Assembly (NCBI RefSeq): GCF_042649685.1
Contig: NZ_JBHRZT010000052.1
Coordinates: 310,001 to 374,000 of the forward strand
Direction: 5' to 3'
Length of the DNA stretch: 64,000 nt
Source of the DNA: Bacillus_BA songklensis
GTDB taxonomy: Bacteria; Bacillota; Bacilli; Bacillales; Bacillaceae_H
A program made the translations under genes and the position numbers. How positions within the stretch are numbered: the first letter of the stretch is position 1; each line of letters begins with the position of its first letter. Below the pieces are notes generated by a model. The model was not told the DNA's origin. It did not search any database and was given only the letters and a program-made list of their open reading frames with translations. Below are positions 51,959 to 60,635 of the stretch, piece after piece.

Positions 51959-52636
51959 ATGGATATTGAACGCATTAACGAGAATACGGTTAAATTTTAT
52001 GTTTCGTATATTGACATAGAAGACCGCGGTTTTGATCGTAATGAAATTTGGTTCAATCGTGAACGCAGTGAAGAGCTGTTTTGGGAAATGATGGATGAAA
52101 TTCATCAAGAAGAAGAATTCGCGGTAGAAGGACCGCTTTGGATACAAGTACAAGCGCTTGAAAAAGGAATTGAAGTAATTGTCACAAGAGCGCAGCTTTC
52201 AAAAGATGGACAGAAATTCGAAGTGCCAATCGGGGAAGATAGAAAAATCGATATTCCGGTTGACGAGCGAATCGAATCCATTTTAGATCAGCAGTTCAAT
52301 CAGGAAAACGAAGGAGAACTAGAGACAGAAGATGATTCCCTTCAATTTGTCATTCGCTTCCGTGATTTTGAAGATGTGATCTCTCTTAGCCATCGACTCG
52401 AGCTTGAGGATGTAAGGAATCAATTGTATTCGTTCGAGGGACGCTATTATTTATATGTTGAGTTTTTTGAAGAAGAAGAACATGAGATGACTCATGACTT
52501 AGATAATATTTTGGGCATTTTGCTTGAGTATGGAAACGAGTCGCCGGTGACGATTCATCGTTTACAGGAATACGGAAACGAAATCATGAAGGAAAATGCC
52601 CTGACTCAGGTTAAACAATATTTTGCCCAACAATAA
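51959..52636 (+). CDS. mecA: MecA, adaptor of the ClpC-ClpP protease
   Basis: 225 aa. N-terminal target-binding domain (MDIERINENTVKFYVSYIDI; FDRNEIWFNRERSEELFW), an acidic linker (NEGELETEDDS), and a C-terminal ClpC-binding domain (LQFVIRFRDFEDVISLSHRL). MecA brings ComK to ClpCP, which holds back competence, and acts in wider quality control. AAGGGAGAG is the ribosome site. Followed by its own terminator. Confidence 0.97.
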   Translation: MDIERINENTVKFYVSYIDIEDRGFDRNEIWFNRERSEELFWEMMDEIHQEEEFAVEGPLWIQVQALEKGIEVIVTRAQLSKDGQKFEVPIGEDRKIDIPVDERIESILDQQFNQENEGELETEDDSLQFVIRFRDFEDVISLSHRLELEDVRNQLYSFEGRYYLYVEFFEEEEHEMTHDLDNILGILLEYGNESPVTIHRLQEYGNEIMKENALTQVKQYFAQQ

Positions 52637-52638
52637 AA

Positions 52639-52676
52639 GCCGATTTCATTTTTGAAATCGGTCTTTGTTTGTTTTT
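52639..52676 (+). terminator. Terminator of mecA
   Basis: CCGATTTCA (52640-52648) / TGAAATCGG (52653-52661) followed by TCTTTGTTTGTTTTT. Confidence 0.9.
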
Positions 52677-52680
52677 AGAG

Positions 52681-52836
52681 GAGGGTGTCCCAAAAGTACA
52701 AAGAACATACTTTTGGGACACCCTCCTGCGATGGACCGTCATTAAAAATCCAGGAAAATCAAGCATGGCGGTGACGGCCCATCACAGAAAAAATGGATGA
52801 TTACCGTCATCGGGAGGCTTTTGAGTCAGCCTCATC
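52681..52836 (+). repeat. Dispersed repeat family A, copy 3
   Basis: Begins with hairpin GAGGGTGTCCCAAAAGTAC / GTACTTTTGGGACACC-type arms, then GCGATGGACCGTCATT, GGTGACGGCCCATCAC and GGAGGCTTTTGAGTCAGC. Directly follows the mecA terminator. Confidence 0.88.
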
Positions 52837-53060
52837 TAATGCAAAGAACTTTTTCGTCGCTGAGCAAGCTTAAAACAGGTACTTTTCATAAAAGGTCCAT
52901 TGCATTAAAAATGATCTTATGAAGTTTTAGGGCTAGATCAGTAACACTCTTTCCCGCCTATAAAAAATTAACACAATCTTTAAATAAACATAAAGTTTAT
53001 TGTGAATAGAAATAGAATGTGGAGGGATTAAAAGTACGAAGGAGAAATGGGGACAGTAAA

Positions 53061-53137
53061 TATATAAATCTACATAAATAATTGAACATGGATAAAAAGC
53101 AAAAGGTACTATTAAAAAATGAACGTGGATTCATATA
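53061..53137 (+). repeat. Short family B derivative
   Basis: TATATAAATCTACATAA at the left and CGTGGATTCATATA at the right enclose about 50 bp including TTGAACATGGATAAAAAG. The same terminal repeats as the 261-bp element but no second hairpin; likely an internal deletion. Confidence 0.6.
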
Positions 53138-53212
53138 GCTCCCTTTTTATGTCTGACTTTTCATTACATTGACTTAAGCTATAACAGGGTGCCAAAAATT
53201 TGAGGAAAGAAT

Positions 53213-54751
53213 TTGGAGATGGGTGAATCGAATGTGAAAAATCGACTACAGCTATTATTGTTTTTATTAGGAATTATGCTTCTTTTATTTTTCACCAGAA
53301 ATTATTGGACTGGCCAGTGGCTGGGAGCGTTAAGCATTTTAATTACCATTAGTGTCGTGTTTATCGGGTTTGTGATTTCACTGGAAAATCGTCACCCAAC
53401 TCAGACGTTGACATGGCTGGTCGTGTTAGGCGGTTTTCCAGTGGTAGGATTTTTCTTCTATTTACTGTTTGGACGAAACGTTCGAAAAAGGCGCTTGTTT
53501 GAGAAAAAGGCAAAACTTGATGAGCAAGTATTGTTGAAAATAGAAGGAGACCGTGATGTTTTAGATGAACATTTGGAACAAATGGGAGAGCACCAGCGCC
53601 ACTTGTTCCGTCTGGCTCACCGCCTTGGAAAAAGCCCCGTTTCATTTGCTTCTGAAACACAAGCTTTAACAAATGGGTATGAAACCTTTGATGCGATTTT
53701 AGAAGCCCTTCAACATGCGAGACATCACATTAATCTTGAATATTACATTGTGCGTGATGATAATCTCGGGCAACAAATCAAGGAAATCTTAATTAAGAAA
53801 GTACAAGAAGGTATATACGTCCGTTTTTTATATGATGCAGTCGGCTGCTGGAACTTGTCTAAGCACTATATCAACGAGCTGCGGGAAGCAGGGGTCGAAA
53901 TGATTCCGTTCTTGCCTGTCCGTCTTCCTTTCTTTAACAATACCGTGAATTTTCGTAATCACCGTAAAATCATTGTCATTGATGGTACGATAGGATTTGT
54001 CGGAGGATTGAACATTGGCGATGAATATTTGGGACATAGCCGCCATTTCGGATTTTGGCGTGATACGCATTTAAAAGTCAGAGGAGAAGCGGTTCGCTCG
54101 CTGCAGCTGATTTTCCTTCAAGACTGGTACTATATGACTGGAGAAACATTACTGACACAAACGTATTTGTCACCGGATTTAATCGATATTGATACAGAAA
54201 ATTGCGGCGGGGTCCAAATGATTGCCGGAGGGCCGGATCGTGAATGGCAAGTGATCAAGCATTTGTTCTTTTCCATGATAACATCGGCAAAAGAATCTAT
54301 TTGGATTGCGTCTCCGTATTTTATCCCTGATGAAGACATTTTTACGGCACTTAAGGTGGCAGCATTAAGCGGTATTGATGTGCGGCTTCTCGTACCCAAG
54401 CGTCCTGATAAGCGCATTGTCTTTTATGCTTCACGCTCATATTTTCCGGAACTGTTAAAAGCCGGTGTCAAAATATACGAATATGAAAAAGGGTTTATGC
54501 ATAGTAAAATTGTTATCGTAGATAAAGAATTGGCATCCATTGGCACCGCTAATATGGACATGAGAAGTTTTCATTTAAACTTTGAAGTAAATGCTTTCTT
54601 GTATCGTACATCCAGTACACAAAAGCTTGTGTACGAATTTATGCAGGACCTGGAGGATTCGGCGGCAATTCGTTTAGAGGACTTTGAAAAGCGTGCTTTT
54701 TTCTATCGGTTATTCGAATCGACATCCCGATTATTATCTCCTTTACTATAA
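53213..54751 (+). CDS. cls: Cardiolipin synthase
   Basis: 512 aa if the TTG at 53213 is used (GAGGAAA upstream); ATG at 53219 and GTG at 53234 are alternatives. Two N-terminal transmembrane helices, then two phospholipase D motifs: HRKIIVIDGTIGFVGG near residue 250 and HSKIVIVDKELASIGTAN near residue 428. Joins two phosphatidylglycerols to cardiolipin. Placed between mecA and coiA, an insertion relative to B. subtilis. Confidence 0.93.
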   Translation: MEMGESNVKNRLQLLLFLLGIMLLLFFTRNYWTGQWLGALSILITISVVFIGFVISLENRHPTQTLTWLVVLGGFPVVGFFFYLLFGRNVRKRRLFEKKAKLDEQVLLKIEGDRDVLDEHLEQMGEHQRHLFRLAHRLGKSPVSFASETQALTNGYETFDAILEALQHARHHINLEYYIVRDDNLGQQIKEILIKKVQEGIYVRFLYDAVGCWNLSKHYINELREAGVEMIPFLPVRLPFFNNTVNFRNHRKIIVIDGTIGFVGGLNIGDEYLGHSRHFGFWRDTHLKVRGEAVRSLQLIFLQDWYYMTGETLLTQTYLSPDLIDIDTENCGGVQMIAGGPDREWQVIKHLFFSMITSAKESIWIASPYFIPDEDIFTALKVAALSGIDVRLLVPKRPDKRIVFYASRSYFPELLKAGVKIYEYEKGFMHSKIVIVDKELASIGTANMDMRSFHLNFEVNAFLYRTSSTQKLVYEFMQDLEDSAAIRLEDFEKRAFFYRLFESTSRLLSPLL

Positions 54752-54974
54752 GGTGGTGCCTCCAATCAGTGCCTTTACTCTACTGTTGATGGCCAGTTTA
54801 ACTTATCGGGCCCTTAGGGGTAGTTTTTTCTTTGATAATCGCCATGATTTACCGGCCCGACCGTTAGGAGGGATTGAAGGTTTAGGACAATCATTTGTCC
54901 TGAACTTTTTTATAAGAGGAAAAAACGAAACAACCGCGAATTAACATGATGACATCAAAAAAGGAGTGAGTGTC

Positions 54975-56162
54975 ATGCTGATAGCGAAAAACGCTGAAGG
55001 GCAGGATGTTTCGGTTCTCTCTTATCCATCAAGGCAAATGCTGCGGCAGATGAGAAAGGAAGAGACGTTTCATTGTCCAATTTGTAAAGAAGAAGTAAAG
55101 CTGAAAATCGGAAATAAAAAAATCCCCCATTTTTCTCATTTGGGACATACAACGTGTGAGGGAGAGTCTAAAGGGGAAAGTGATTATCATCTGGTTGGGA
55201 AACAGCAACTTTTTACGACTTTCCAAAATGATTATAAGGTCGAGCTTGAGCCTTATTTGATTTCCATTCGGCAGAGACCCGACTTATTGGTAAAAACAGA
55301 AAGTGAAGAGATTCCTATCGAGTTTCAATGTGCAGCCATTTCAACAGAGCAGCTTTGTAAAAGGACGCTGACTTACCAGCGGGCTGGATATAAACCGATC
55401 TGGATTATAGGTGCAAAAAGATTAAAACGTGTCTCTTATTACCTTTATGAGTTATCTCCCTTTGAATGGAATTTTCTTCGTATCAGCCCTTTCTTTGCCC
55501 CGTTTCTTCTATATTATTGTTCATTTAGCCAATACCTTATCCAACTACAGCACATTTATCCTTTTTCCTCTAAAATGGCATTTGCCTCTGTGAAAATGAT
55601 CCCTCTTCAATATGTGAATCTTCATCACTTCTTTCCACAAGGAATTGAAAAATCACCTACTCTTTTTCATGCATGGAACCAAAAGAAGAAAAAGTGGCGC
55701 CTTTCATACATGCTTTATCGAAACAGGCGATATGAGCACTTTTTAAAGACCTTATACGAAAAAGGGATTCCCCCTTCTCATTTTCCTTCGGAGGGCGGTA
55801 TTCCTCATCCTATGCTTTATCAAATTGAAACACCAGCATGTATATGGCAAACATATGTGTTGATCGATGTGTTCTCGAAAAGGACATCGGGAAATCTGAT
55901 AACATGGAATGAGATTGCTTTTTCTTTCTCGAAGAGGATAAAAGAAAAGGAAATTTTATATCGCCAGTTGCCCCTGATTCCAATGAAGGATCCATATGCG
56001 GCATTAAATGAGTATATTGAAAGGTTATGTGATATAGGGATGCTGAAAAGAATAGAGGAGAAGAGATATCAGCTGCTAAGGCCCTATACCTTGCCGAAAA
56101 CAACAAGTGATGCTTTTTTAGAGGATGCTCAACTAATTGAGCAGCTAAAGCAAATGAAATGA
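54975..56162 (+). CDS. coiA: CoiA, competence protein
   Basis: 395 aa from the ATG at 54975 (MLIAKNAEG), AAAAAGGAG upstream; the GTG at 54966 overlaps the site. N-terminal zinc-finger-like CPICKEEVKLK and PHFSHLGHTTCEGES. Then a nuclease-like core, SDYHLVGKQQL and PIEFQCAAISTEQLCKRTLTYQ, with the PD-(D/E)xK-type E-x-Q. CoiA helps uptake-DNA recombination in competent cells. Followed by pepF. Confidence 0.92.
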   Translation: MLIAKNAEGQDVSVLSYPSRQMLRQMRKEETFHCPICKEEVKLKIGNKKIPHFSHLGHTTCEGESKGESDYHLVGKQQLFTTFQNDYKVELEPYLISIRQRPDLLVKTESEEIPIEFQCAAISTEQLCKRTLTYQRAGYKPIWIIGAKRLKRVSYYLYELSPFEWNFLRISPFFAPFLLYYCSFSQYLIQLQHIYPFSSKMAFASVKMIPLQYVNLHHFFPQGIEKSPTLFHAWNQKKKKWRLSYMLYRNRRYEHFLKTLYEKGIPPSHFPSEGGIPHPMLYQIETPACIWQTYVLIDVFSKRTSGNLITWNEIAFSFSKRIKEKEILYRQLPLIPMKDPYAALNEYIERLCDIGMLKRIEEKRYQLLRPYTLPKTTSDAFLEDAQLIEQLKQMK

Positions 56163-56309
56163 CAAGCGCCTGGAAAATTTGTACGATGGAAAAAATGGAA
56201 AGATGGAACTGCCCCAAAAGTTTTTGAAAGGCATAGCTCTTTCCTTGAAATGAACCGGGGGATAAAAATCTTTGTATTTTGCTCTATATCTTATACCGGT
56301 TTATTTCAA

Positions 56310-56351
56310 GTGGTTGTCTCGAAAGCATGGGAATGCTTTCGAGACAACCAC
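56310..56351. repeat. Perfect 19-bp inverted repeat between coiA and pepF
   Basis: GTGGTTGTCTCGAAAGCAT / ATGCTTTCGAGACAACCAC with a GGGA tetraloop. No T-run follows on either strand, so it is not a standard terminator; it lies 70 nt before the pepF start. Confidence 0.85.
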
Positions 56352-56421
56352 ATACAATAAAAAAGGAATCACCGCTTGCTTAGCGAAATTATGTACCAAA
56401 CGATTATTGGAGGGAAGCGAA

Positions 56422-58242
56422 ATGACTGAACAGTCCGCCGTAAAAAAACTGCCTGCCCGCAGTGAAATCAAAGTAGAAGATACTTGGAAATTAGAAGATA
56501 TTTTTGCAACGGATGATGAATGGGAAAAAGAATTTGAAGAGGTAAAAGCCCTTATTCCGAATATGGCAAAATACCAGGGGAAGCTTGGGGAGTCAGCGGA
56601 TATGTTATATGAAGCGCTCCAAGCGCAAGATGAGCTAACGAAACGGGCGAGCATTTTATATACATATGCCCATATGCGTTATGACCAGGATACAACCAAT
56701 TCATTTTATCAAGGGTTAAACGACCGAATCAAAACATTATACACGCAAGTGGCAAGTTCTCTCTCGTTTGTGACACCTGAATTGTTATCCATTGATGAAC
56801 AACAATTGAAAAACTTTTTACAGGAAAAAGAAGAGCTGAAACTTTATGAACATGCATTGGACGAAGTGAACCGTCAGCGTCCTCATGTGTTGTCAACTGA
56901 AGAAGAAACATTGTTAGCGCAGGCCTCTGAGGTGTTGGGCGCTTCAAGCAATACGTTTGGGATGTTGAACAATGCTGATTTGGAGTTTCCATCCATTAAA
57001 GATGAAAATGGGGAAGAAGTAGAGATTACACATGGCCGCTATATTCGCTTTTTAGAAAGTGAAGACCGCCGTGTGCGCGAGGAAGCCTTCAAGGCGGTAT
57101 ATAAAACATACGGGAAATTTAAAAATACATTTGCAAGTACATTAAGCGGTACGGTTAAAAAAGACAATTTTAATGCGCGTGTGCGCCATTATAATTCGGC
57201 ACGTCACGCCGCTTTAAGCAATAATAACATTCCAGAAGAAGTGTATGATAATCTTGTTAAAACGGTAAATGGGAGTTTACACTTATTGCATCGCTATGTT
57301 GAGTTGCGCAAAAAAGTGTTAGGTCTAGATGAGCTTCATATGTATGATTTGTACACGCCTCTTGTGAAAGATGTGAAAATGAAAGTGACGTATGAAGAAG
57401 CAAAAGAGTACATTTTGAAAGGATTAACGCCGCTTGGAGAGGATTATTTAAACGTATTGCATGAAGGATTTGAAAACCGTTGGGTAGACATCCATGAAAA
57501 CAAAGGGAAAAGAAGCGGTGCTTACTCTTCTGGAACATATGGTACCCACCCGTACATTTTAATGAACTGGCAGGATAATGTAAATAACCTGTTTACATTA
57601 GCCCATGAGTTCGGACACTCAGTGCATAGCTATTATACACGTAAAACCCAGCCGTATCCGTACGGTGATTATTCGATTTTCGTTGCAGAAGTGGCATCAA
57701 CATGTAATGAGGCGTTATTGAATGACTATTTATTGAAAACAATCGATGATCCGAAAAAACGTTTATATTTGTTGAACCATTACCTAGAAGGGTTCCGGGG
57801 CACCGTGTTTCGTCAAACAATGTTTGCAGAGTTTGAACATGATATCCATGTTCGTGCACAAAATGGAGAACCTTTAACACCAGAACTATTAACGAACACT
57901 TACTATGAGTTAAATAAGAAATACTTTGGCGACGGCCTTTACATTGATGAAGAAATTGGCTTGGAATGGGCACGTATTCCGCATTTCTATTACAATTATT
58001 ATGTGTATCAATATGCCACAGGCTTTAGTGCGGCCGCGGCGCTCAGCAAGCAAATTCTGGAGGAAGGGGAGCCTGCAGTAGAGCGTTACATCGGTTTCTT
58101 AAAAGCGGGAAGTTCTGATTATCCGATTAACGTCTTGAAAAAAGCGGGGGTGGATATGACCACATCACAGCCTATTAAAGAAGCACTGGCTGTTTTTGAA
58201 GAAAAGCTCACGGAAATGGAAAAATTATTGAGCGAAGTATAA
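56422..58242 (+). CDS. pepF: Oligoendopeptidase F
   Basis: 606 aa from the ATG at 56422 with GGAGG 9 nt upstream; the frame is open 50 codons earlier but without support. M3 zinc metallopeptidase: HEFGHSVH (zinc HExxH) near residue 392 and the third ligand Glu in IFVAEVASTCNE. N-terminal helical lid domain. Cuts peptides of about 7-17 residues imported by Opp and may influence peptide signals of development. Confidence 0.96.
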   Translation: MTEQSAVKKLPARSEIKVEDTWKLEDIFATDDEWEKEFEEVKALIPNMAKYQGKLGESADMLYEALQAQDELTKRASILYTYAHMRYDQDTTNSFYQGLNDRIKTLYTQVASSLSFVTPELLSIDEQQLKNFLQEKEELKLYEHALDEVNRQRPHVLSTEEETLLAQASEVLGASSNTFGMLNNADLEFPSIKDENGEEVEITHGRYIRFLESEDRRVREEAFKAVYKTYGKFKNTFASTLSGTVKKDNFNARVRHYNSARHAALSNNNIPEEVYDNLVKTVNGSLHLLHRYVELRKKVLGLDELHMYDLYTPLVKDVKMKVTYEEAKEYILKGLTPLGEDYLNVLHEGFENRWVDIHENKGKRSGAYSSGTYGTHPYILMNWQDNVNNLFTLAHEFGHSVHSYYTRKTQPYPYGDYSIFVAEVASTCNEALLNDYLLKTIDDPKKRLYLLNHYLEGFRGTVFRQTMFAEFEHDIHVRAQNGEPLTPELLTNTYYELNKKYFGDGLYIDEEIGLEWARIPHFYYNYYVYQYATGFSAAAALSKQILEEGEPAVERYIGFLKAGSSDYPINVLKKAGVDMTTSQPIKEALAVFEEKLTEMEKLLSEV

Positions 58243-58284
58243 CGAAAAAGAAGCCTTATCACAATAGGCATAAAACCTTTAATG

Positions 58285-58325
58285 AAAAGGAGACACCTTC
58301 AAAGGATGAGCGGTGTCTCTTTTTT
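58285..58325 (+). terminator. Terminator of pepF
   Basis: AAAAGGAGACACC / GGTGTCTCTTTTTT (58285-58297 / 58312-58325). Confidence 0.9.
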
Positions 58326-58374
58326 CGTATATGAAAGTATAAGTTGTGTTCTGCCATTGAAACCAAAGAACGGT

Positions 58375-58491
58375 TTCCCGGTCAGAAGCTCCAAAGTACA
58401 GGCTGTACAAAGGCAGGCATTGGGACAGGACGTCGTGATCTTAGTCTGCCAACCTCTTATTGCATTGAACAGTCACCTTCGCTTTTTTGAG
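58375..58491 (-). repeat. Dispersed repeat family C, copy 5
   Basis: On the minus strand: AAAAAAGCGAAGGTGACTG, TTCAAT, GGTTGGCAGACT, GTACAGCCTG and GGAGCTTCTGACC. Closest to copy 4. It starts right after the stop of the 45-aa gene. Confidence 0.65.
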
Positions 58492-58629
58492 TTACATTTT
58501 GGTATTAGCGGGTTTATCGAGCTCATCTTTTTCCCAGGCGATTAATACTTTCCCGAACTCCTCTTCAAATCTCTGCAGCTTTTCCTTTTCCGCCGCTGAA
58601 AGGTTTGCAACATGAAACCCTTTTTTCAA
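58492..58629 (-). CDS. Small acidic/helical protein at the yizD position, 45 aa
   Basis: TTG start at 58629, preceded by GAGGTG at 7 nt. Sequence begins (M)KKGFHVANLSAAEKEKLQRF and continues EEEFGKVLIAWEKDELDKP. One amphipathic helix. In B. subtilis the small gene yizD lies between pepF and yjbH; the position fits, though I cannot confirm the sequence match. Function unknown. Confidence 0.6.
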   Translation of the reverse strand: MKKGFHVANLSAAEKEKLQRFEEEFGKVLIAWEKDELDKPANTKM

Positions 58630-58790
58630 AATTGTACACCTCGCTTCTTTGATCTAAGCCTTATACCTCCAAATAGAGCATAAGGCTCAAAGATAATATG
58701 AATCAAATCTTCTAGAATATGTGTTTCAATGGCCAAAATATTGATTAAATGTTTATAGAGAAGAGGCAGGGGAGAAATTATTTTAGTAAA

Positions 58791-58851
58791 TGAGTGATTA
58801 CTCACTATTGATTTTAAAAGAAATCATATATGATAAGTGAGTAATCACTCA
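58791..58851 (+). promoter_or_regulatory. Two TetR-type operators flanking the exporter promoter
   Basis: Palindromes TGAGTGATTACTCA (58791-58804) and TGAGTAATCACTCA (58838-58851), one before and one after a -35-like TTGATT (58808-58813) and -10-like TATGAT (58829-58834). They lie just before the ABC-tetR operon, implying autoregulation by its TetR protein. Confidence 0.78.
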
Positions 58852-58872
58852 TTTTAAGAATGGAGGATGAGT

Positions 58873-59601
58873 ATGACAAGCGATTATTTAGTAGATGTAC
58901 AGCATGTATCAAAGAAGTTTGGGAAAAAACGAGTACTTGAAGATATTGACTTGCATCTTAAAAAAGGAGAAATATTAGGCTTGCTTGGGCCGTCAGGAGC
59001 CGGGAAGACAACGTTGGTAAAAATGATAGCCGGTATCGATATACCGTCACAAGGGAGCATACAAGTATTAGGGGAAAACATGCCTAACCTTGAAGTGATG
59101 AAACATATTGGTTTTATGGCCCAGGCCGATGCCCTTTACATGGAATTAACCGCGCTTGAGAACCTCCAGTTTTTTGCTTCCATCTATGGATTAAAGGGGC
59201 AGAAGCGAAAGGAGCGAATTCAACAGACGATGGGGCTCGTAAATTTAGCGGAGTATATAAAGGTCCCGGTTCATCAGTATTCAGGAGGGATGAGACGCCG
59301 ATTATCGTTAGCCATTGCCTTGCTTCATGAACCGGAAGTTCTAGTATTGGATGAGCCGACGGTAGGAATTGATCCCGTTTTGCGAAAATCCATTTGGACA
59401 GAGTTGGAACACTTACGAAAGGAAGGAACGGCTATTATTGTTACCACACATGTGATGGATGAGGCAGATAAATGTCAGCGCCTCGGAATGATTCGAGATG
59501 GAAAGCTAATCGCTGTTGGATCGCCATCGGAGTTGAAACGGCAAACGGGTTCAAGCAGCATTGAAGAAGCTTTCTTAGTATTTGGAGGTGAGCAGAAATG
59601 A
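58873..59601 (+). CDS. ABC transporter ATP-binding protein (DrrA/NatA type)
   Basis: 242 aa from the ATG at 58873; GGAGG upstream makes the ATG at 58867 too close. Walker A GPSGAGKTT, Q-loop FMAQADALY, signature YSGGMRRR, Walker B VLVLDEPTVGIDP, H-loop TTHVMDEADK. The C-terminus matches drug or ion exporter ATPases of the ABC-2 class. Overlaps the permease start by 4 nt. Confidence 0.93.
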   Translation: MTSDYLVDVQHVSKKFGKKRVLEDIDLHLKKGEILGLLGPSGAGKTTLVKMIAGIDIPSQGSIQVLGENMPNLEVMKHIGFMAQADALYMELTALENLQFFASIYGLKGQKRKERIQQTMGLVNLAEYIKVPVHQYSGGMRRRLSLAIALLHEPEVLVLDEPTVGIDPVLRKSIWTELEHLRKEGTAIIVTTHVMDEADKCQRLGMIRDGKLIAVGSPSELKRQTGSSSIEEAFLVFGGEQK

Positions 59602-60623
59602 GGATCAAAGCGATTGTGATTCGAATCATTCGGCAGTTTTTTCGCGATAAGAGGACGCTGGGACTTTTGCTCATTGCCCCGTTATTCGTTCTTTTTCTCA
59701 TGAATCTAGTATTTAATAGCGATGAGTATGAACCAACCATCATTCTTTCTCCAAAAGCTGCACAGATAGCGGAAGAAGCCTTTAAAGAACAGGCAAAAGT
59801 GACCATTGAGACAAAAGAGGAGGCAATAGAACAATTAAAAGAGCAAAAAGCCGATGCTTTTGTTGATATAGAGATGAAAAGACCAGATATTACCCTGGAA
59901 GGAAGCGATCCGGCGGTAAATAAATCCGTTTTACTTACTGTACAAAAAGCTTTTGGGAAGGCAGAGGGGAGAACTCAGCAGCCCAAAATGGAAACGACGT
60001 ATCTTCATGGTTCAGAAGATATGGCCTTGTTCGATCATTTTGGACCTGTCCTGATTGGTTTTTTTATCTTCTTTTTTGTTTTTCTAATTGCCGGTGTATC
60101 CTTTCTAAGGGAGCGAACAGGCGGAACGCTGCAGCGTCTTTTGGCTACCCCGCTTAGGAGATGGGAAATAGTCGGTGGTTATGTTGTTGGATTTGGCGTG
60201 TTTACGATTTTTCAAGCCACGCTTATCTCATGGTTCTCTATTCATATCCTCGGAATGGTGATGGAGGGCTCTTTTTTATTTGTGTTGTTGATTACCGTTT
60301 TATTGGCTATGACTGCTCTTACGCTTGGAACGCTCTTATCGTCATTTGCACATAATGAACTGCAAATGATTCAATTCATCCCGCTTGTGATTGTGCCGCA
60401 AATCTTCTTTTCAGGATTATTTAACTTGGATACCATGTCGCAATGGCTCCGCTCACTCAGTGTGATTATGCCATTGACATATGGGGCCGATGCGCTTAGG
60501 GAGATTATGATTCGCGGCAACGGCTGGGAGTATTTTGCACCCGATGTATATGTTTTACTTGGATTCTCTGCGCTGTTTATGGTACTTAATATATTGGCGC
60601 TAAAAAAACATCGGAAATTATAA
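59598..60623 (+). CDS. ABC-2 type exporter permease
   Basis: 341 aa. One N-terminal helix, a long extracellular domain (residues about 45-150), then five helices with LRERTGGTLQRLLATPLRRWEIVGGY and SFAHNELQMIQFIPLVIVPQ, the DrrB/YhgE-like ABC-2 signature. Exports an unknown compound with the ATPase upstream. TGA of the ATPase and ATG overlap. Confidence 0.92.
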   Translation: MRIKAIVIRIIRQFFRDKRTLGLLLIAPLFVLFLMNLVFNSDEYEPTIILSPKAAQIAEEAFKEQAKVTIETKEEAIEQLKEQKADAFVDIEMKRPDITLEGSDPAVNKSVLLTVQKAFGKAEGRTQQPKMETTYLHGSEDMALFDHFGPVLIGFFIFFFVFLIAGVSFLRERTGGTLQRLLATPLRRWEIVGGYVVGFGVFTIFQATLISWFSIHILGMVMEGSFLFVLLITVLLAMTALTLGTLLSSFAHNELQMIQFIPLVIVPQIFFSGLFNLDTMSQWLRSLSVIMPLTYGADALREIMIRGNGWEYFAPDVYVLLGFSALFMVLNILALKKHRKL

Positions 60624-60635
60624 GGAGCTAGTTTT

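Noticed and set aside
54684..54944. 86-aa ORF between cls and coiA
   Set aside because: It starts inside the cls frame on another phase and has no ribosome site or resemblance; a shadow.
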